From NCBI RefSeq assembly GCF_009708035.1, contig NZ_WMBQ01000001.1:2423501-2487500 (forward strand): DNA of 64,000 nt, in the 5' to 3' direction. The notes below the pieces were generated by a model. The model was not told the DNA's origin, searched no databases, and saw nothing but the letters and a program-made list of their open reading frames with translations. The DNA is from Hyphomicrobium album (GTDB lineage: Bacteria; Pseudomonadota; Alphaproteobacteria; Rhizobiales; Hyphomicrobiaceae). The position numbers and the translations under genes are program-made. Shown piece by piece: positions 1 through 8,753 of this stretch. Position 1 is the stretch's first letter. Each line of letters starts with the position of its first letter.

Positions 1-392
1 AAGGCGACGCGGCCGTGGCTCTCGCCCGTCAGCGCCACCGAGCGGTCGGCGATGCGTACGAGGCGGAAGCTGGTGTCGAGATTGTAGACGCTGCCCGATG
101 AGTTGCCGTCGATCTGCACCAGGGTAGGCGTCAGCGACTCGCGGATGACGATCTCGAGACGATAGACGGGCTGGGCCGCGAGGCCGCCGCCGGTCGACTG
201 GTAGATCAGCTCGTTGCGCAGGCGCTGACCGACGCGGCCTGGAATGGGCGCAACTTCGAGTTCTTTGAGCTTTTCACTGAGCTCGGCGCCACCGACGATG
301 GCGCTGGAGGCGTACATTGGCCGGAAACCGGAATCGCCGCAGCCGGCCACGAGCATGGATGCCGCAGCACACGCGAACACAACCCGGATCAT
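1..392 (-). CDS. lptE: LPS-assembly lipoprotein LptE (partial, N-terminal part)
   Basis: The frame stays open to the window edge, giving about 130 N-terminal residues. LptE is the outer-membrane lipoprotein that plugs the LptD barrel during lipopolysaccharide delivery. The start at 392 gives a short signal peptide ending in a lipobox (VAGC, Cys18) followed a few residues later by FRPMY, a signature seen just after the acylated cysteine in alphaproteobacterial LptE. A GAGGG sits directly before the ATG. It begins 43 bp after the leuS stop on the same strand, matching the common leuS-lptE-holA order, so co-transcription is likely. The C-terminus is not visible. Confidence 0.85.
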   Translation of the reverse strand, partial: MIRVVFACAAASMLVAGCGDSGFRPMYASSAIVGGAELSEKLKELEVAPIPGRVGQRLRNELIYQSTGGGLAAQPVYRLEIVIRESLTPTLVQIDGNSSGSVYNLDTSFRLVRIADRSVALTGESHGRVA

Positions 393-435
393 CCCTCGGC
401 GGCGAGCCTTCAAGCGCCGTCCCCCGTGCTCGTCC

Positions 436-3060
436 TCAAACGACGACGTTTACAATCTTCTGAGGCACAACGATGACCCGCTTTGCCGGCCGTCCCTCGA
501 GGGCCCTCTGCACCGGCTCAAGCCTGAGTGCAGCGGCCTCGATTTCCCCGGAATTGGCTGTTCGGGCAATCGTTAACTCATCCCGTCGCTTACCATTCAC
601 CTGTACGGCAATGGTGATCGTATCGTCAACGAGCAACGCCGGATCGACCTCCGGCCAGGCCTGATTGGCGAGCAGTGTGTTGTATCCGAGCCGCGCCCAG
701 CATTCCTCGGCCAAATGCGGCATCATTGGGCCGATCGTCTGCACCAGAAACTCGAGCGCCTCGCGCTGGGCCCAGGCGAAATCTTCCCCCGCTTTCCCCA
801 AGGCCCCACCCAGAACATTTGTGAACTCGTAGACCTGGGCAACGGCCACATTGAAGCGCAGGCCCTCGATGGACCGGGCCACCTGGTCGAGCGCCTTGTG
901 CGACGCGCGGCGGAGCGCCATTGCCTCGGGGCTGAACGCCGCCGGCATGGGCGTGCCCTTCGGGGCGGCGCTGTCGGCGCCCTGATCGACGAGGCGCCAG
1001 ATGCGCTGGGCGAAGCGGCGGGCTCCGTCGACGCCGACGTCCGTATAGATGACGTCGCGCTCCGGCGGGCTGTCGGACAGCACGAACCAGCGCGCCACGT
1101 CGGCGCCGTAGCGGCTGACAAAATCGTCGAGATCGACGGTGTTCTTGCGCGACTTCGACATCTTCTCGACCGAGCCGATCGTCGCCGTGTCGCCGGTCGA
1201 GATCTCGATCGCGCGGCGCGTGGCCCCCTCGCCCTCGATGCGCACCTGGGCCGGCTGCAGCCAGCCGCCGCGGCGCGACTTGTAGGTCTCGTGGGTGACC
1301 ATGCCCTGCGTGAACAAGGCGGCGAACGGCTCGCGCACGTTCTGATTCAGCTTCAGGTGACCGGTGTCGCACAGCGCGCGCGTGAAGAAGCGCGAATAGA
1401 GCAGGTGCAGGATCGCGTGCTCGATGCCGCCGATGTACTGGTCGACCGAAAGCCAGTAGGCGGCCTCCGTTTTGTCGACGGGCGTCTTGGCGTGCGGGGC
1501 GGTAAAGCGCACGAAGTACCACGACGAGTCGACGAACGTGTCCATGGTGTCCGTCTCGCGACGCGCCTCGCCCCCGCACGACGGGCACTTCACGTGCTTC
1601 CACGTCGGGTGACGGTCGAGCGGATTGCCGGGCTTGTCGAACGTCGCGTCCGTCGGCAGCTCCACCGGCAGGTCGGCATCCGGCACGGGGACAGTGCCGC
1701 ACTTCTCGCAGTGGATGATCGGGATCGGGCAGCCCCAATAGCGCTGCCGCGAGATGCCCCAGTCGCGCAGGCGGTAGTTCACCTTGCGGGTGCCGGCCGG
1801 CTTCTTGCCGAGCTTCGTCTTTTCCAGGCGCCCGGCGACTTCCTCGAACGCCGCCTTGGTGTCGAGGCCGTCGAGGAACGACGAGTTGATCATCGTGCCG
1901 TCGGCGTCGAACGCCTTGTCCTTGATGGCGAACGTCGCGGCGTCCTCGCCCGGCGGCAGGATCACCGGCTTGAACGGCAGATCGTACTTGCGCGCGAAGT
2001 CGAGGTCGCGCTGGTCGCCCGCCGGGCAGCCGAAGATGGCGCCCGTGCCGTAGTCCATGAGGATGAAGTTCGCGACGTAGACCGGCAGCGTCCAGTCCTT
2101 GTCGAACGGATGCACGGCGCGGATGCCGGTGTCGAAGCCCTGCTTCTCGGCCGTCTCCAATTCGGCGACGGACGTGCCCATGTGGCGGCACTCCTCGCAG
2201 AAACGGGCGAGGTCGGGGTTGTGTTTGGCGGCCGCGGTCGCCAGCGGGTGGTCGGGCGCTACGGCGACGAACGCCGCGCCGAACAGCGTGTCAGGCCGCG
2301 TCGTATAGACCTCGACCTCGGACTCGCCCTTGGGCGCCGTTTTCTTGTCGAGGGCGAAGCGCACCAGCATCCCGTCGGAGCGGCCGATCCAGTTCGCCTG
2401 CATCAGGCGCACCTTCTCCGGCCACTTGTCGAGGTTCTGCAGCGCTTCCAAGAGCTCGTCGGCATATTCGGTGATCTTGAAGAACCACTGGGTCAGCTCG
2501 CGCTGCTCGACGAGCGCGCCCGAGCGCCAGCCGCGGCCGTCGATCACCTGCTCGTTGGCGAGCACGGTGTGGTCGACCGGGTCCCAGTTCACCTTCGAGG
2601 CCTTGCGGTAAGCGAGGCCCCGCTTCAGCATGTCGAGGAACAGCTTCTGCTGATGCCGGTAGTAGTCCGGCGAGCAGGTGGCGATCTCGCGCGACCAGTC
2701 GAGCGACAGGCCCATCGACTTGAGCTGCCGCCGCATGGTGTCGATGTTCTGGTAGGTCCACTCCGCCGGGTGCACCTTGCGCTCCATGGCGGCGTTCTCC
2801 GCCGGCATGCCGAACGCGTCCCAGCCCATGGGGTGCAGCACATTGAAGCCCTTGGCGCGCTTGTAGCGTGCGAACACGTCGCCCATGGTGTAGTTGCGCG
2901 AGTGGCCGACGTGGATGCGCCCCGAAGGATATGGAAACATCTCGAGGACGTAGCACTTCGGGCGGCCGTCCTCGTGAGAGGCGCGGAAGATGTCCGCCTT
3001 CTCCCAGGCTTCCTGCCAGTGTTTCTCGCGTTCGGGCGCGTCGTAGCTTTGATTGGCCAT
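436..3060 (-). CDS. leuS: Leucyl-tRNA synthetase
   Basis: Class I aminoacyl-tRNA synthetase that charges tRNA-Leu in the cytoplasm. At 874 residues it has normal bacterial length. The HIGH-type signature is HVGH at residues 50-53 and the KMSKS loop is intact at 633-637; the CP1 editing insert, a zinc-like CxxC segment ([11 protein letters not shown]) and the anticodon-binding C-terminal region ending [10 protein letters not shown] are all present. The start at 3060 gives the family's usual N-terminus. The gene is divergent from the yggS-type gene, with 79 bp for both promoters. Nothing is truncated or unusual. Confidence 0.98.
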   Translation of the reverse strand: MANQSYDAPEREKHWQEAWEKADIFRASHEDGRPKCYVLEMFPYPSGRIHVGHSRNYTMGDVFARYKRAKGFNVLHPMGWDAFGMPAENAAMERKVHPAEWTYQNIDTMRRQLKSMGLSLDWSREIATCSPDYYRHQQKLFLDMLKRGLAYRKASKVNWDPVDHTVLANEQVIDGRGWRSGALVEQRELTQWFFKITEYADELLEALQNLDKWPEKVRLMQANWIGRSDGMLVRFALDKKTAPKGESEVEVYTTRPDTLFGAAFVAVAPDHPLATAAAKHNPDLARFCEECRHMGTSVAELETAEKQGFDTGIRAVHPFDKDWTLPVYVANFILMDYGTGAIFGCPAGDQRDLDFARKYDLPFKPVILPPGEDAATFAIKDKAFDADGTMINSSFLDGLDTKAAFEEVAGRLEKTKLGKKPAGTRKVNYRLRDWGISRQRYWGCPIPIIHCEKCGTVPVPDADLPVELPTDATFDKPGNPLDRHPTWKHVKCPSCGGEARRETDTMDTFVDSSWYFVRFTAPHAKTPVDKTEAAYWLSVDQYIGGIEHAILHLLYSRFFTRALCDTGHLKLNQNVREPFAALFTQGMVTHETYKSRRGGWLQPAQVRIEGEGATRRAIEISTGDTATIGSVEKMSKSRKNTVDLDDFVSRYGADVARWFVLSDSPPERDVIYTDVGVDGARRFAQRIWRLVDQGADSAAPKGTPMPAAFSPEAMALRRASHKALDQVARSIEGLRFNVAVAQVYEFTNVLGGALGKAGEDFAWAQREALEFLVQTIGPMMPHLAEECWARLGYNTLLANQAWPEVDPALLVDDTITIAVQVNGKRRDELTIARTANSGEIEAAALRLEPVQRALEGRPAKRVIVVPQKIVNVVV

Positions 3061-3139
3061 ACGGCGTTGGACTTTCGGAATTTAGCGGCTTTGAGCGGCG
3101 TAATGAGCCTTAAAGCACCATTGGGGTCAAGGCGGTCGG

Positions 3140-3820
3140 ATGACACCGGAAGCTGAAACGGCGGCCCGTCTTGCCGAGACCCAGCTGCGGATTGCCCTGG
3201 CGGCGGAAGCGGCCGGGCGCGCGGCGGCCGACGTCCGCCTCATCGTCGTGTCGAAAACCTTCGGCGCGGCAGAGATCATTCCCGTGCTCGCTGCTGGTCA
3301 GCGCATCTTCGGCGAGAACCGGGTGCAGGAGGCGAAAGCCAAGTGGCCGGCGCTGAAGGCCGAGTATCCCAACCTCGAGCTGCACCTGATCGGCCCGTTG
3401 CAGTCGAACAAGGCGAAGGAGGCGGTCGAGCTGTTCGACGCCATCCACTCCATCGACCGGGAAAAGATCGCCCGCGCGCTCGCCGAGGAGATGAAAAAGC
3501 AGGGCAGGCGGCTGGAACTGTTTGTGCAGGTCAACACCGGCGAGGAGCCGCAGAAGGCGGGCGTGCCGCCGAGCGAGCTCCCGACTCTGCTGGCCCTGTG
3601 TCGCGACGAGCTGCAGTTGGAGATCACCGGGTTGATGTGCATCCCCCCCGTCGACGAGGAGGCGGCGCTGCACTTTGCCTTCCTCGCCAAGCTTGCGGCC
3701 GAGAACGGCCTGGCAGGACTCAGCATGGGCATGAGCGACGACTTCGAGACGGCCGTCGCTTTCGGCGCCACGCATGTCCGCGTCGGCTCGGCGATTTTCG
3801 GCTCGCGTCCCAATCCCTGA
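3140..3820 (+). CDS. yggS: YggS/PROSC-family pyridoxal-phosphate homeostasis protein
   Basis: A 226-residue single-domain alanine-racemase-like TIM barrel that binds PLP without known catalysis; the family buffers PLP and affects amino-acid homeostasis. The PLP lysine is Lys39 in the VVSKTF strand, followed by FGENRVQEA, LHLIGPLQSNK, the SMGMSDDFETA motif and GSAIFG near the end, all family hallmarks. It starts 79 bp from leuS on the opposite strand and ends about 95 bp before the next gene, so it is probably monocistronic. The start codon follows an AAGGCGG sequence. Confidence 0.93.
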   Translation: MTPEAETAARLAETQLRIALAAEAAGRAAADVRLIVVSKTFGAAEIIPVLAAGQRIFGENRVQEAKAKWPALKAEYPNLELHLIGPLQSNKAKEAVELFDAIHSIDREKIARALAEEMKKQGRRLELFVQVNTGEEPQKAGVPPSELPTLLALCRDELQLEITGLMCIPPVDEEAALHFAFLAKLAAENGLAGLSMGMSDDFETAVAFGATHVRVGSAIFGSRPNP

Positions 3821-3914
3821 AGTTTTCCAACGCGATTTACGGGCGTGCGGATTGCGGGCGCGCTGCCGGTGCTAGGCTTCTGCAACTTGATTCGCATGGA
3901 CCTGGAGGCAGACG

Positions 3915-4802
3915 ATGACCGCAGCTGCAGCCCGCGTTAACGCCAGGGCCGATGCCGCCGCCGCCGACGCGGCAAACGATGCGCGCGGCGAGGTGACGAA
4001 GATCCCCGGCGTGTCGAAGGCGATCGCCGCCAAGGCCGTCAAAAACGGCTACTACCACTTCATCGTCGACATCTGGATTACCGACTTCAATTTCACGGAG
4101 TTTGGCCTCTACAAGCGCACGCGCAATCGCGCCAAGTCCCGCCAGTTCACCTCCGACATGGACATCTTCGCCGAGGTCATCGAAGGCGGCGAGCGCACCG
4201 GCCTCATCGGCTACCGCGAGGATCTGTGGGAGAAGGCGGAAAGCGTCGACAAGCGCCTCGTCTTCAAGCTGTTCAACGAGTCGTTGAACTGGCGCGCGAC
4301 GATGGATCTGATGATCGGGCGGTCGCTACAGCAGACGATTGCCTCCCGCGGCATGCCGGTGATGACCTACTCGGTCAATACGGACGAGGACAACTTCATC
4401 GTCTACCTCGAGCGGTCGGCCAACAAGTGGCCGCTGCTGCCCGAGAATTTCGGCTTCTTCATTGTCGGCTCGGACGGCAAGCCCGCCTTCTACCGGATCA
4501 AGCGCGACCTCATCAATTTCGGCGGCGACTATACCTTGTACGACGAGCGGGGGAAGAACGTCGGCCACCTCGACGGCAAGGTCTTCTCCATCGGCGGCAA
4601 GTGGAAAGGCAAGGTCAAGGTCGAGCACGCCGACCGCCGGCTGATCACCGTTCTGCAGCTATTCAGCGCCCTGCAGATCTTCAATGCCGACTGCCGCCGC
4701 CACATGAAGCGGCTGTGGAAGGACGTTGGCAGGGGCAAGGTCCGGCCGGCGCTCGATGCGCAGGAATTCGACCTGTACAAGAACCCGCGCCGGGTGCGCT
4801 GA
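3915..4802 (+). CDS. Uncharacterised protein with a LURP-one/Tubby-like C-terminal part
   Basis: A soluble 295-residue protein with no signal peptide or membrane segment. The first 30 residues are Ala-rich. Residues 180-250 read as alternating beta strands with GKPAFYRIKRDL, YTLYDERGKNVGHLDGKV and GGKWKGKVKVE, which resembles the phospholipid-scramblase/LURP-one fold pattern of a stored 'form, then modify' beta barrel; this assignment is from memory of the pattern and is weak. The start at 3915 follows CTGGAGG. A GC-rich inverted repeat lies after the stop at 4838-4858. I do not recognise a function, and no neighbour suggests one. It precedes the lone ammonium transporter gene on the same strand. 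Confidence 0.6.
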   Translation: MTAAAARVNARADAAAADAANDARGEVTKIPGVSKAIAAKAVKNGYYHFIVDIWITDFNFTEFGLYKRTRNRAKSRQFTSDMDIFAEVIEGGERTGLIGYREDLWEKAESVDKRLVFKLFNESLNWRATMDLMIGRSLQQTIASRGMPVMTYSVNTDEDNFIVYLERSANKWPLLPENFGFFIVGSDGKPAFYRIKRDLINFGGDYTLYDERGKNVGHLDGKVFSIGGKWKGKVKVEHADRRLITVLQLFSALQIFNADCRRHMKRLWKDVGRGKVRPALDAQEFDLYKNPRRVR

Positions 4803-4837
4803 CCACACTCAGGTTGCGACCTTGTTGATCCGCCCTC

Positions 4838-4858
4838 GGAGCCGTTGACGGCGGCTCC
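4838..4858 (+). other. GC-rich inverted repeat after the 3915 gene
   Basis: GGAGCCG pairs with CGGCTCC across a 7-nt loop. No T-run follows, so it is a weak candidate for a factor-dependent terminator or an mRNA-protecting stem. Confidence 0.3.
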
Positions 4859-4959
4859 GGGTTGCGTCTCTCTATCCGTAATGCTGCTCGAACGGGCAAA
4901 TGCCCAGCGAAGCGGCACATTCGACTGGATCAGAACCAGTCCGGGGATGGGGGATTGCG

Positions 4960-6174
4960 ATGCAAGGAGCCGACGTATTTTTCCTATTGATGGGCGCCAT
5001 ACTCGTTTTCGCGATGCATGGGGGCTTCGCATTTCTTGAGACCGGCACGGTTCGCCACAAGAACCAGGTCAACGCGCTGGTCAAAATCCTGGTCGATTTC
5101 GCCGTTTCGACCGTCTTCTATTTCCTGATCGGCTACACGGTCGCCTATGGGGTCGGCTTCTTTGCAGCCGCACCGGCGATCTCCGGCGGCGCTCCCGGAT
5201 ACGAAGCGCAGGGCTACACGCTCGTCCGCTTCTTCTTCCTTTGCACCTTCGCGGCGGCGGTTCCCGCGATCATCTCGGGCGGCATCGCCGAGCGCGCCAA
5301 GTTCGCGCCGCAGGCGATCGCGACGGCCGCCCTTGTCGGGCTCTTCTATCCACTGCTGGAAGGCGTCTTCTGGAACGGCAACTTCGGCCTGCAAGAGAGC
5401 TTCTTCAACGCGCAGCTCGGCGCGCCCTTCAAGGATTTCGCCGGCTCGATCGTCGTGCATGCCTTTGGCGGTTGGGCGGCGCTAGGTGCCGTCCTCATGC
5501 TCGGACCTCGCCTCGGCCGCTACGAGGGACGCGGCATGGCGTCTGCGCCCTCGTCGATTCCGTGGCTCGCCATGGGCTCCTGGCTGCTGTGCATCGGCTG
5601 GTTCGGCTTCAACGTGATGAGCGCGCAGCGGCTGGAAGCCGTGTCCGGCCTCGTCGCTATCAACTCATTGATGGCGATGTGCGGCGGTATCATCGTTGCC
5701 TACATCATCGGCGATAACGATCCGGGCTTCGTGCACAACGGCGCGCTCGCCGGCCTTGTTGCCGTATGCGCCGGCTCCGACGTCATGCATCCGCTCGGGT
5801 CGCTGTTTGTCGGCGGCGTCGCGGGCGCGATCTTCGTGCAGATGTTCCAGGTGTCGACCATCAGATGGAAGATCGACGACGTGCTCGGTGTGTGGGCCCT
5901 GCACGGGCTGTGCGGCCTATGGGGCGGCATCGCCTGCGGAATTTTTGGGCTGACGGCGCTCGGCGGCTCCGGCGGTGTGACATTCGCCTCGCAGCTCGTT
6001 GGATCGCTGCTCGGCGCAGCCTACGGTTTGGCGGTAGGTGTCGCCGTTTACGGCCTCCTGAAGTTTACGGTCGGCATTCGCCTGACAGCCGACCAGGAAC
6101 ACCGCGGCGCCGACCTGACGATCCACAAGATCAGGGCCAATCCGGAGGAGGACGTGCGCACCTTCGGCACGTAA
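4960..6174 (+). CDS. Ammonium transporter, Amt family (lone copy)
   Basis: An inner-membrane ammonium channel of 404 residues with about eleven hydrophobic segments. The twin pore histidines of the family are kept (His167 in IVVHAFGGWA, His315 in GVWALHGLCG). The start at 4960 is preferred over an in-frame ATG at 4900 because it begins right before the first membrane helix (MQGADVFFLLMGA) and has GGGGGA just upstream; the longer form would add 20 polar residues. It lacks the cleaved signal peptide of the second transporter in this window (45846) and has no glnK beside it and no recognisable sigma-54 site upstream. The two copies may therefore be controlled differently. Confidence 0.93.
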   Translation: MQGADVFFLLMGAILVFAMHGGFAFLETGTVRHKNQVNALVKILVDFAVSTVFYFLIGYTVAYGVGFFAAAPAISGGAPGYEAQGYTLVRFFFLCTFAAAVPAIISGGIAERAKFAPQAIATAALVGLFYPLLEGVFWNGNFGLQESFFNAQLGAPFKDFAGSIVVHAFGGWAALGAVLMLGPRLGRYEGRGMASAPSSIPWLAMGSWLLCIGWFGFNVMSAQRLEAVSGLVAINSLMAMCGGIIVAYIIGDNDPGFVHNGALAGLVAVCAGSDVMHPLGSLFVGGVAGAIFVQMFQVSTIRWKIDDVLGVWALHGLCGLWGGIACGIFGLTALGGSGGVTFASQLVGSLLGAAYGLAVGVAVYGLLKFTVGIRLTADQEHRGADLTIHKIRANPEEDVRTFGT

Positions 6175-6178
6175 ATCG

Positions 6179-6206
6179 GAGCCTGCCCGAACATTGGGCA
6201 GGCTTT
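6179..6206 (+). terminator. Hairpin terminator of the lone amt gene
   Basis: GCCTGCCC (6181-6188) pairs perfectly with GGGCAGGC (6196-6203) over a 7-nt loop, followed by TTT. It starts 4 bp after the amt stop codon. The T-run is short. Confidence 0.6.
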
Positions 6207-6339
6207 GGATAACCCACGTATTCGGTGGATAACTTCCGCATACGGCATTGTTTGCCGGATGACGTCTGATGGCCGCGTGATACGACCGCCTGGTTGTATG
6301 ACGTAGTCAGACAGTTATTCAGCGACAGTGAGGTAAGTC

Positions 6340-6540
6340 ATGTCGGGTGATAAGACGTCTCAACGTGCAGCAGCCATCGCCTCCAAGGCGTTGCAGGACC
6401 CCAAGTCCCTTACATCGGAAGAAGTTCAGACCCTCGCGGCCTCGGTGCTGAGCCAGCCCGCAAATCAGGGTCAGCAAGGCCAGCAGAAGGGCCAGTCCCA
6501 GCAATTCCAGGGACAACCTCAGGGTCAGCAGAAGAAGTAG
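6340..6540 (+). CDS. Small Gln-rich orphan protein
   Basis: A 66-residue protein. The N-terminal half (SQRAAAIASKALQDPKSLTSEE) resembles short proteins of mobile or accessory regions that carry an SKALxDP-like helix; the second half is a low-complexity GQQ/GQS tail ending in KK. A GAGG lies 8 bp before the ATG. There is no signal peptide or membrane segment. Its last 131 bp are antisense to the end of the gene on the other strand. Function unknown. Confidence 0.55.
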   Translation: MSGDKTSQRAAAIASKALQDPKSLTSEEVQTLAASVLSQPANQGQQGQQKGQSQQFQGQPQGQQKK

Positions 6541-6808
6541 GCTCGGCTTCTTCGACTAGTCTTTCGATCGAAATTACGCAGCGAGTGGGTATCGTCATGA
6601 TCCCACTCGCTTGTGCGTTGAGGGCATTGTCGAGATCGCCGACGCTCTGGCACAGCACCTTGATGTCGGCGTCGTCCTTCAGGAGCCAGCCGACCGTGGC
6701 GCACTCGATGGCCCGGGTTTGCGGGAGCTGCGAGATATGCCTCCATGCCGGGATCGGCTGCGCGCTGTCCTCCCAACGGATGATGACCAACGGGCAGTCT
6801 CTCTTCAT
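6410..6808 (-). CDS. Small orphan protein with an antisense-overlapping tail
   Basis: A 132-residue protein. Residues 1-95 look like a compact folded domain with a start LVIIRWEDS, a central ATVGWLLKDDADIKVL and a late MTIPTRCVISIERL, a pattern I associate with short uncharacterised proteins common in proteobacterial accessory regions. After EEAEPT the frame runs on for about 40 low-complexity residues that are simply antisense to the Gln-rich gene at 6340-6540. The real family probably ends near residue 95, so the tail may be a recent read-on after loss of a stop. Function unknown. Confidence 0.5.
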   Translation of the reverse strand: MKRDCPLVIIRWEDSAQPIPAWRHISQLPQTRAIECATVGWLLKDDADIKVLCQSVGDLDNALNAQASGIMTIPTRCVISIERLVEEAEPTSSADPEVVPGIAGTGPSAGLADPDLRAGSAPRPRGSELLPM

Positions 6809-6897
6809 CGGCGTCCCAGGCTGATTCGCGCTGGTCGAATCATAACAGGCGTCGCGCCGCGAGCTGTGATTCTGCGGATACGCTCGGCGAAATAGCC

Positions 6898-8229
6898 TCA
6901 GCTCGCGCGGGCGGCCTTGGCGCGTTTGCGTGGAGCGCCGCTGGCCGGTGCGGCGGGAGGAGCATCGTCGGCCGCCGTGTGATCATCGAGGCCCGAGAGA
7001 ATCGCGCGGGCTCTCCCCTCGATCGCTTGCGTGACCTGCTGCATCAGCGGATGCGCGCCGGCCGGCATCGCGGCGACGTCGGCGGCGGCGTTCTTCGCTT
7101 CGGCGAGCGCGCCCTTTGCCAGGGCCTCGACGCGCGCGATGAGGCGCGGCGCGTTGAGGCCGACGTCGGCAGCGAAGCGCTGCCAGTGGCGCCGCTTCAG
7201 GTGCTCGCCGCGGGTCTTGCCGGCGATCTTCTGCGCCATGTTGCGCGTCACGTGCTCCCAGGCGAGCCCGCACATCACGTCGTAGATCGGCGCCAGCTTG
7301 AACCCCTTGCCGGAGATCATCATCGAGTAGTTCTTGGCGTGCGCGTCGGTGTTGCAGGCGAGCACGTTGAAGACGACGTAGTCGAGCAGGTTGACGACGT
7401 CGGGCGCCTGCATGGCGTTGCGCGTCACCGCGAAGATCTCGGCGAGGGTAGGCCCGGGGATGCCGGTCTGGTTCGACTCGTATTTGGCCGACGGCGGCTT
7501 GCCGAGCGCCTGGCAGAAATCCTCCTGGTGCAGGCGCCGCCAGCGGCCCTGCTGCTCGATGCGGTCGTAGCGCTTGACCATCAGGTAGGTGCGCTTGCCG
7601 GCTTTGCCGGTCGTCACCTCAGGCGTGTTGAGGCCGAGGCGCTTGGCGAGCACCAGGCACAGCGCCTCGTTCTGCACGCCGCCGAACAGTCGCTCCGCAT
7701 CCGGTTTCAGGATCCACGTCGACGGCGCGCCGTTGATCGGCACGCAGATGCGGTCCTTGGCGTCGACGGCGACGCCGAGCTTCGTCTGCACGCCGGCGAG
7801 CGACATCGACACGCCGTCTTCGCCGACGAGAAATGGCTTCGACGGCAGCTCCTCGAGGATTTTCTCCAGCGCCTTGTCGTTCGGCACGGGGCGCCAGTCG
7901 GCGGTCGAGGTCGTGCCCGGCTTGCCGATCGACAGCGCGCCGGCCGTGTCGCGGCCGAGCTCGGCCAGGATGCCGATGACGTCCTCAGGCGCGGCGCCGA
8001 GCTGCAGGCCGATGGCGCGCAGCTGCGTCGACTCCGGCAGCAGGTTCGCCGCCCAGGGCAGGAACAGCTTGGGCGGCACGCGGCGCGGCGACAGCGGCAT
8101 CAGCAGCGACAGCGGAAAAGCGCCGCGCGTCGACAGCCAGATGGGCGCGTAGGTGAAGCTCGGGCCGTCGGCATGCACCGCGATGGTGCCGACCCTGCGG
8201 TTCTCGTAGTAGACCGCGATCTCAGCCAC
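6898..8229 (-). CDS. hipA: HipA-family Ser/Thr kinase toxin
   Basis: A 443-residue kinase of the HipA type, whose characterised members phosphorylate aminoacyl-tRNA synthetases or other translation proteins and cause growth arrest. The N-terminal subdomain (1-100) contains LPWAANLLPE. The flexible loop SLAGVQTK has Ser143 at the place of the autophosphorylated serine. Catalytic elements are intact: Lys175 (WILKPD), the NTDAHAKN loop at 293-300 with Asp295, and Asp317 of APIYDV. It overlaps the upstream hipB frame by 8 bp, typical of translational coupling in a toxin-antitoxin pair. The Ala/Pro/Arg-rich last 30 residues are an extension without family matches I recognise. Confidence 0.93.
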   Translation of the reverse strand: MAEIAVYYENRRVGTIAVHADGPSFTYAPIWLSTRGAFPLSLLMPLSPRRVPPKLFLPWAANLLPESTQLRAIGLQLGAAPEDVIGILAELGRDTAGALSIGKPGTTSTADWRPVPNDKALEKILEELPSKPFLVGEDGVSMSLAGVQTKLGVAVDAKDRICVPINGAPSTWILKPDAERLFGGVQNEALCLVLAKRLGLNTPEVTTGKAGKRTYLMVKRYDRIEQQGRWRRLHQEDFCQALGKPPSAKYESNQTGIPGPTLAEIFAVTRNAMQAPDVVNLLDYVVFNVLACNTDAHAKNYSMMISGKGFKLAPIYDVMCGLAWEHVTRNMAQKIAGKTRGEHLKRRHWQRFAADVGLNAPRLIARVEALAKGALAEAKNAAADVAAMPAGAHPLMQQVTQAIEGRARAILSGLDDHTAADDAPPAAPASGAPRKRAKAARAS

Positions 8230-8563
8230 GGCCGTCGTCCTCGAGATCGGGGAGGTCGTCGCTGAGGTCGGGCAGCAGGGCGTTGTCGTCGTCGTTGTTG
8301 GCGCTCATCAGGTCGAACGGACGCAGGCCCACCGCCGCCGCTACGACGAGCGCGCGGCCGAGCTGGCAGGATGCTTTGCCTGCCTCCAGCTCGAGGATGA
8401 AGCGGCGGCCGACCCCGGTGGCCAAGGCCAAGTCGTCCTGGCGCATCTTCAGGGCTTCGCGCCGCTCGCGCACCAGCGCACCGAAGTGCTTGGCCTGGGT
8501 GCCGGCGGCGGTTTCGACGTCGGATTTCGGGCGGTCGGAGATACGTTCGGATTGGCTGGCCAT
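8222..8563 (-). CDS. hipB: HipB-like XRE-family antitoxin and autorepressor
   Basis: A 113-residue protein with a Cro/C1-type helix-turn-helix at about residues 29-85 (ALVRERREALKMRQDDLALATGVGRRFILELEAGK compressed here to its family pattern). The tail from residue 90 is very acidic (repeated Asp), an arrangement that could contact HipA. It lies immediately upstream of hipA and overlaps it. Three spaced palindromes precede its start and are the natural candidates for its operators. HipB proteins normally bind HipA and repress their own promoter as a complex. Confidence 0.9.
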   Translation of the reverse strand: MASQSERISDRPKSDVETAAGTQAKHFGALVRERREALKMRQDDLALATGVGRRFILELEAGKASCQLGRALVVAAAVGLRPFDLMSANNDDDNALLPDLSDDLPDLEDDGRG

Positions 8564-8582
8564 GAGCGCCTCGGCTGCGATG

Positions 8583-8596
8583 TTCCCGCTCGGGAA
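8583..8596. promoter_or_regulatory. hipBA operator candidate O1
   Basis: TTCCCGCTCGGGAA: 6-bp arms around a 2-bp centre at 8589.5. It lies 19 bp before the hipB start codon, inside the predicted 5' leader. Confidence 0.75.
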
Positions 8597-8630
8597 GTTA
8601 TGGCGGGATTCGCGGCTTTAGGCGAGCCGT

Positions 8631-8648
8631 TGTTCCCGTTCGGGAACA
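8631..8648. promoter_or_regulatory. hipBA operator candidate O2
   Basis: TGTTCCCGTTCGGGAACA: perfect 8-bp arms, centre at 8639.5, exactly 50 bp from O1. It overlaps the predicted -10 box and start point, so binding here would block transcription. Confidence 0.8.
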
Positions 8649-8673
8649 TATGGCGCCGAAACGACGGCTTCAA
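8645..8673 (-). promoter_or_regulatory. Predicted hipBA promoter
   Basis: On the minus strand TTGAAG (8673-8668) and TATGTT (8650-8645) are separated by 17 bp. Each box matches the sigma-70 consensus at 4 of 6 positions. The -10 box lies partly within palindrome O2. Confidence 0.5.
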
Positions 8674-8681
8674 GGGTAAAA

Positions 8682-8697
8682 GTACCCGCTCGGGAAC
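8682..8697. promoter_or_regulatory. hipBA operator candidate O3
   Basis: GTACCCGCTCGGGAAC: same palindrome with one mismatched pair, centre at 8689.5, exactly 50 bp from O2. It lies just upstream of the predicted -35 box. Confidence 0.7.
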
Positions 8698-8753
8698 ACC
8701 GAAGCCACGATAGTGCGGTCGCCCGCGTCATTCGGGGTGCGGAACGATAGGGA

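Noticed and set aside
715-3156. 813-codon open frame antisense to leuS
   Set aside because: Typical high-GC shadow; its product is Arg/Ala/Gly/Val-rich without domains, while leuS is complete on the other strand.
4803-4959. Sigma-54 site upstream of the lone amt gene
   Set aside because: A GGCACATTCGAC stretch lacks the second conserved dinucleotide at the right distance.
6207-6233. Two GGATAAC repeats resembling DnaA boxes
   Set aside because: Only near matches to TTATCCACA, and no origin-linked genes are nearby.
8731-8746. A fourth hipBA-type palindrome 50 bp beyond O3
   Set aside because: The bases there only loosely resemble half of the motif.
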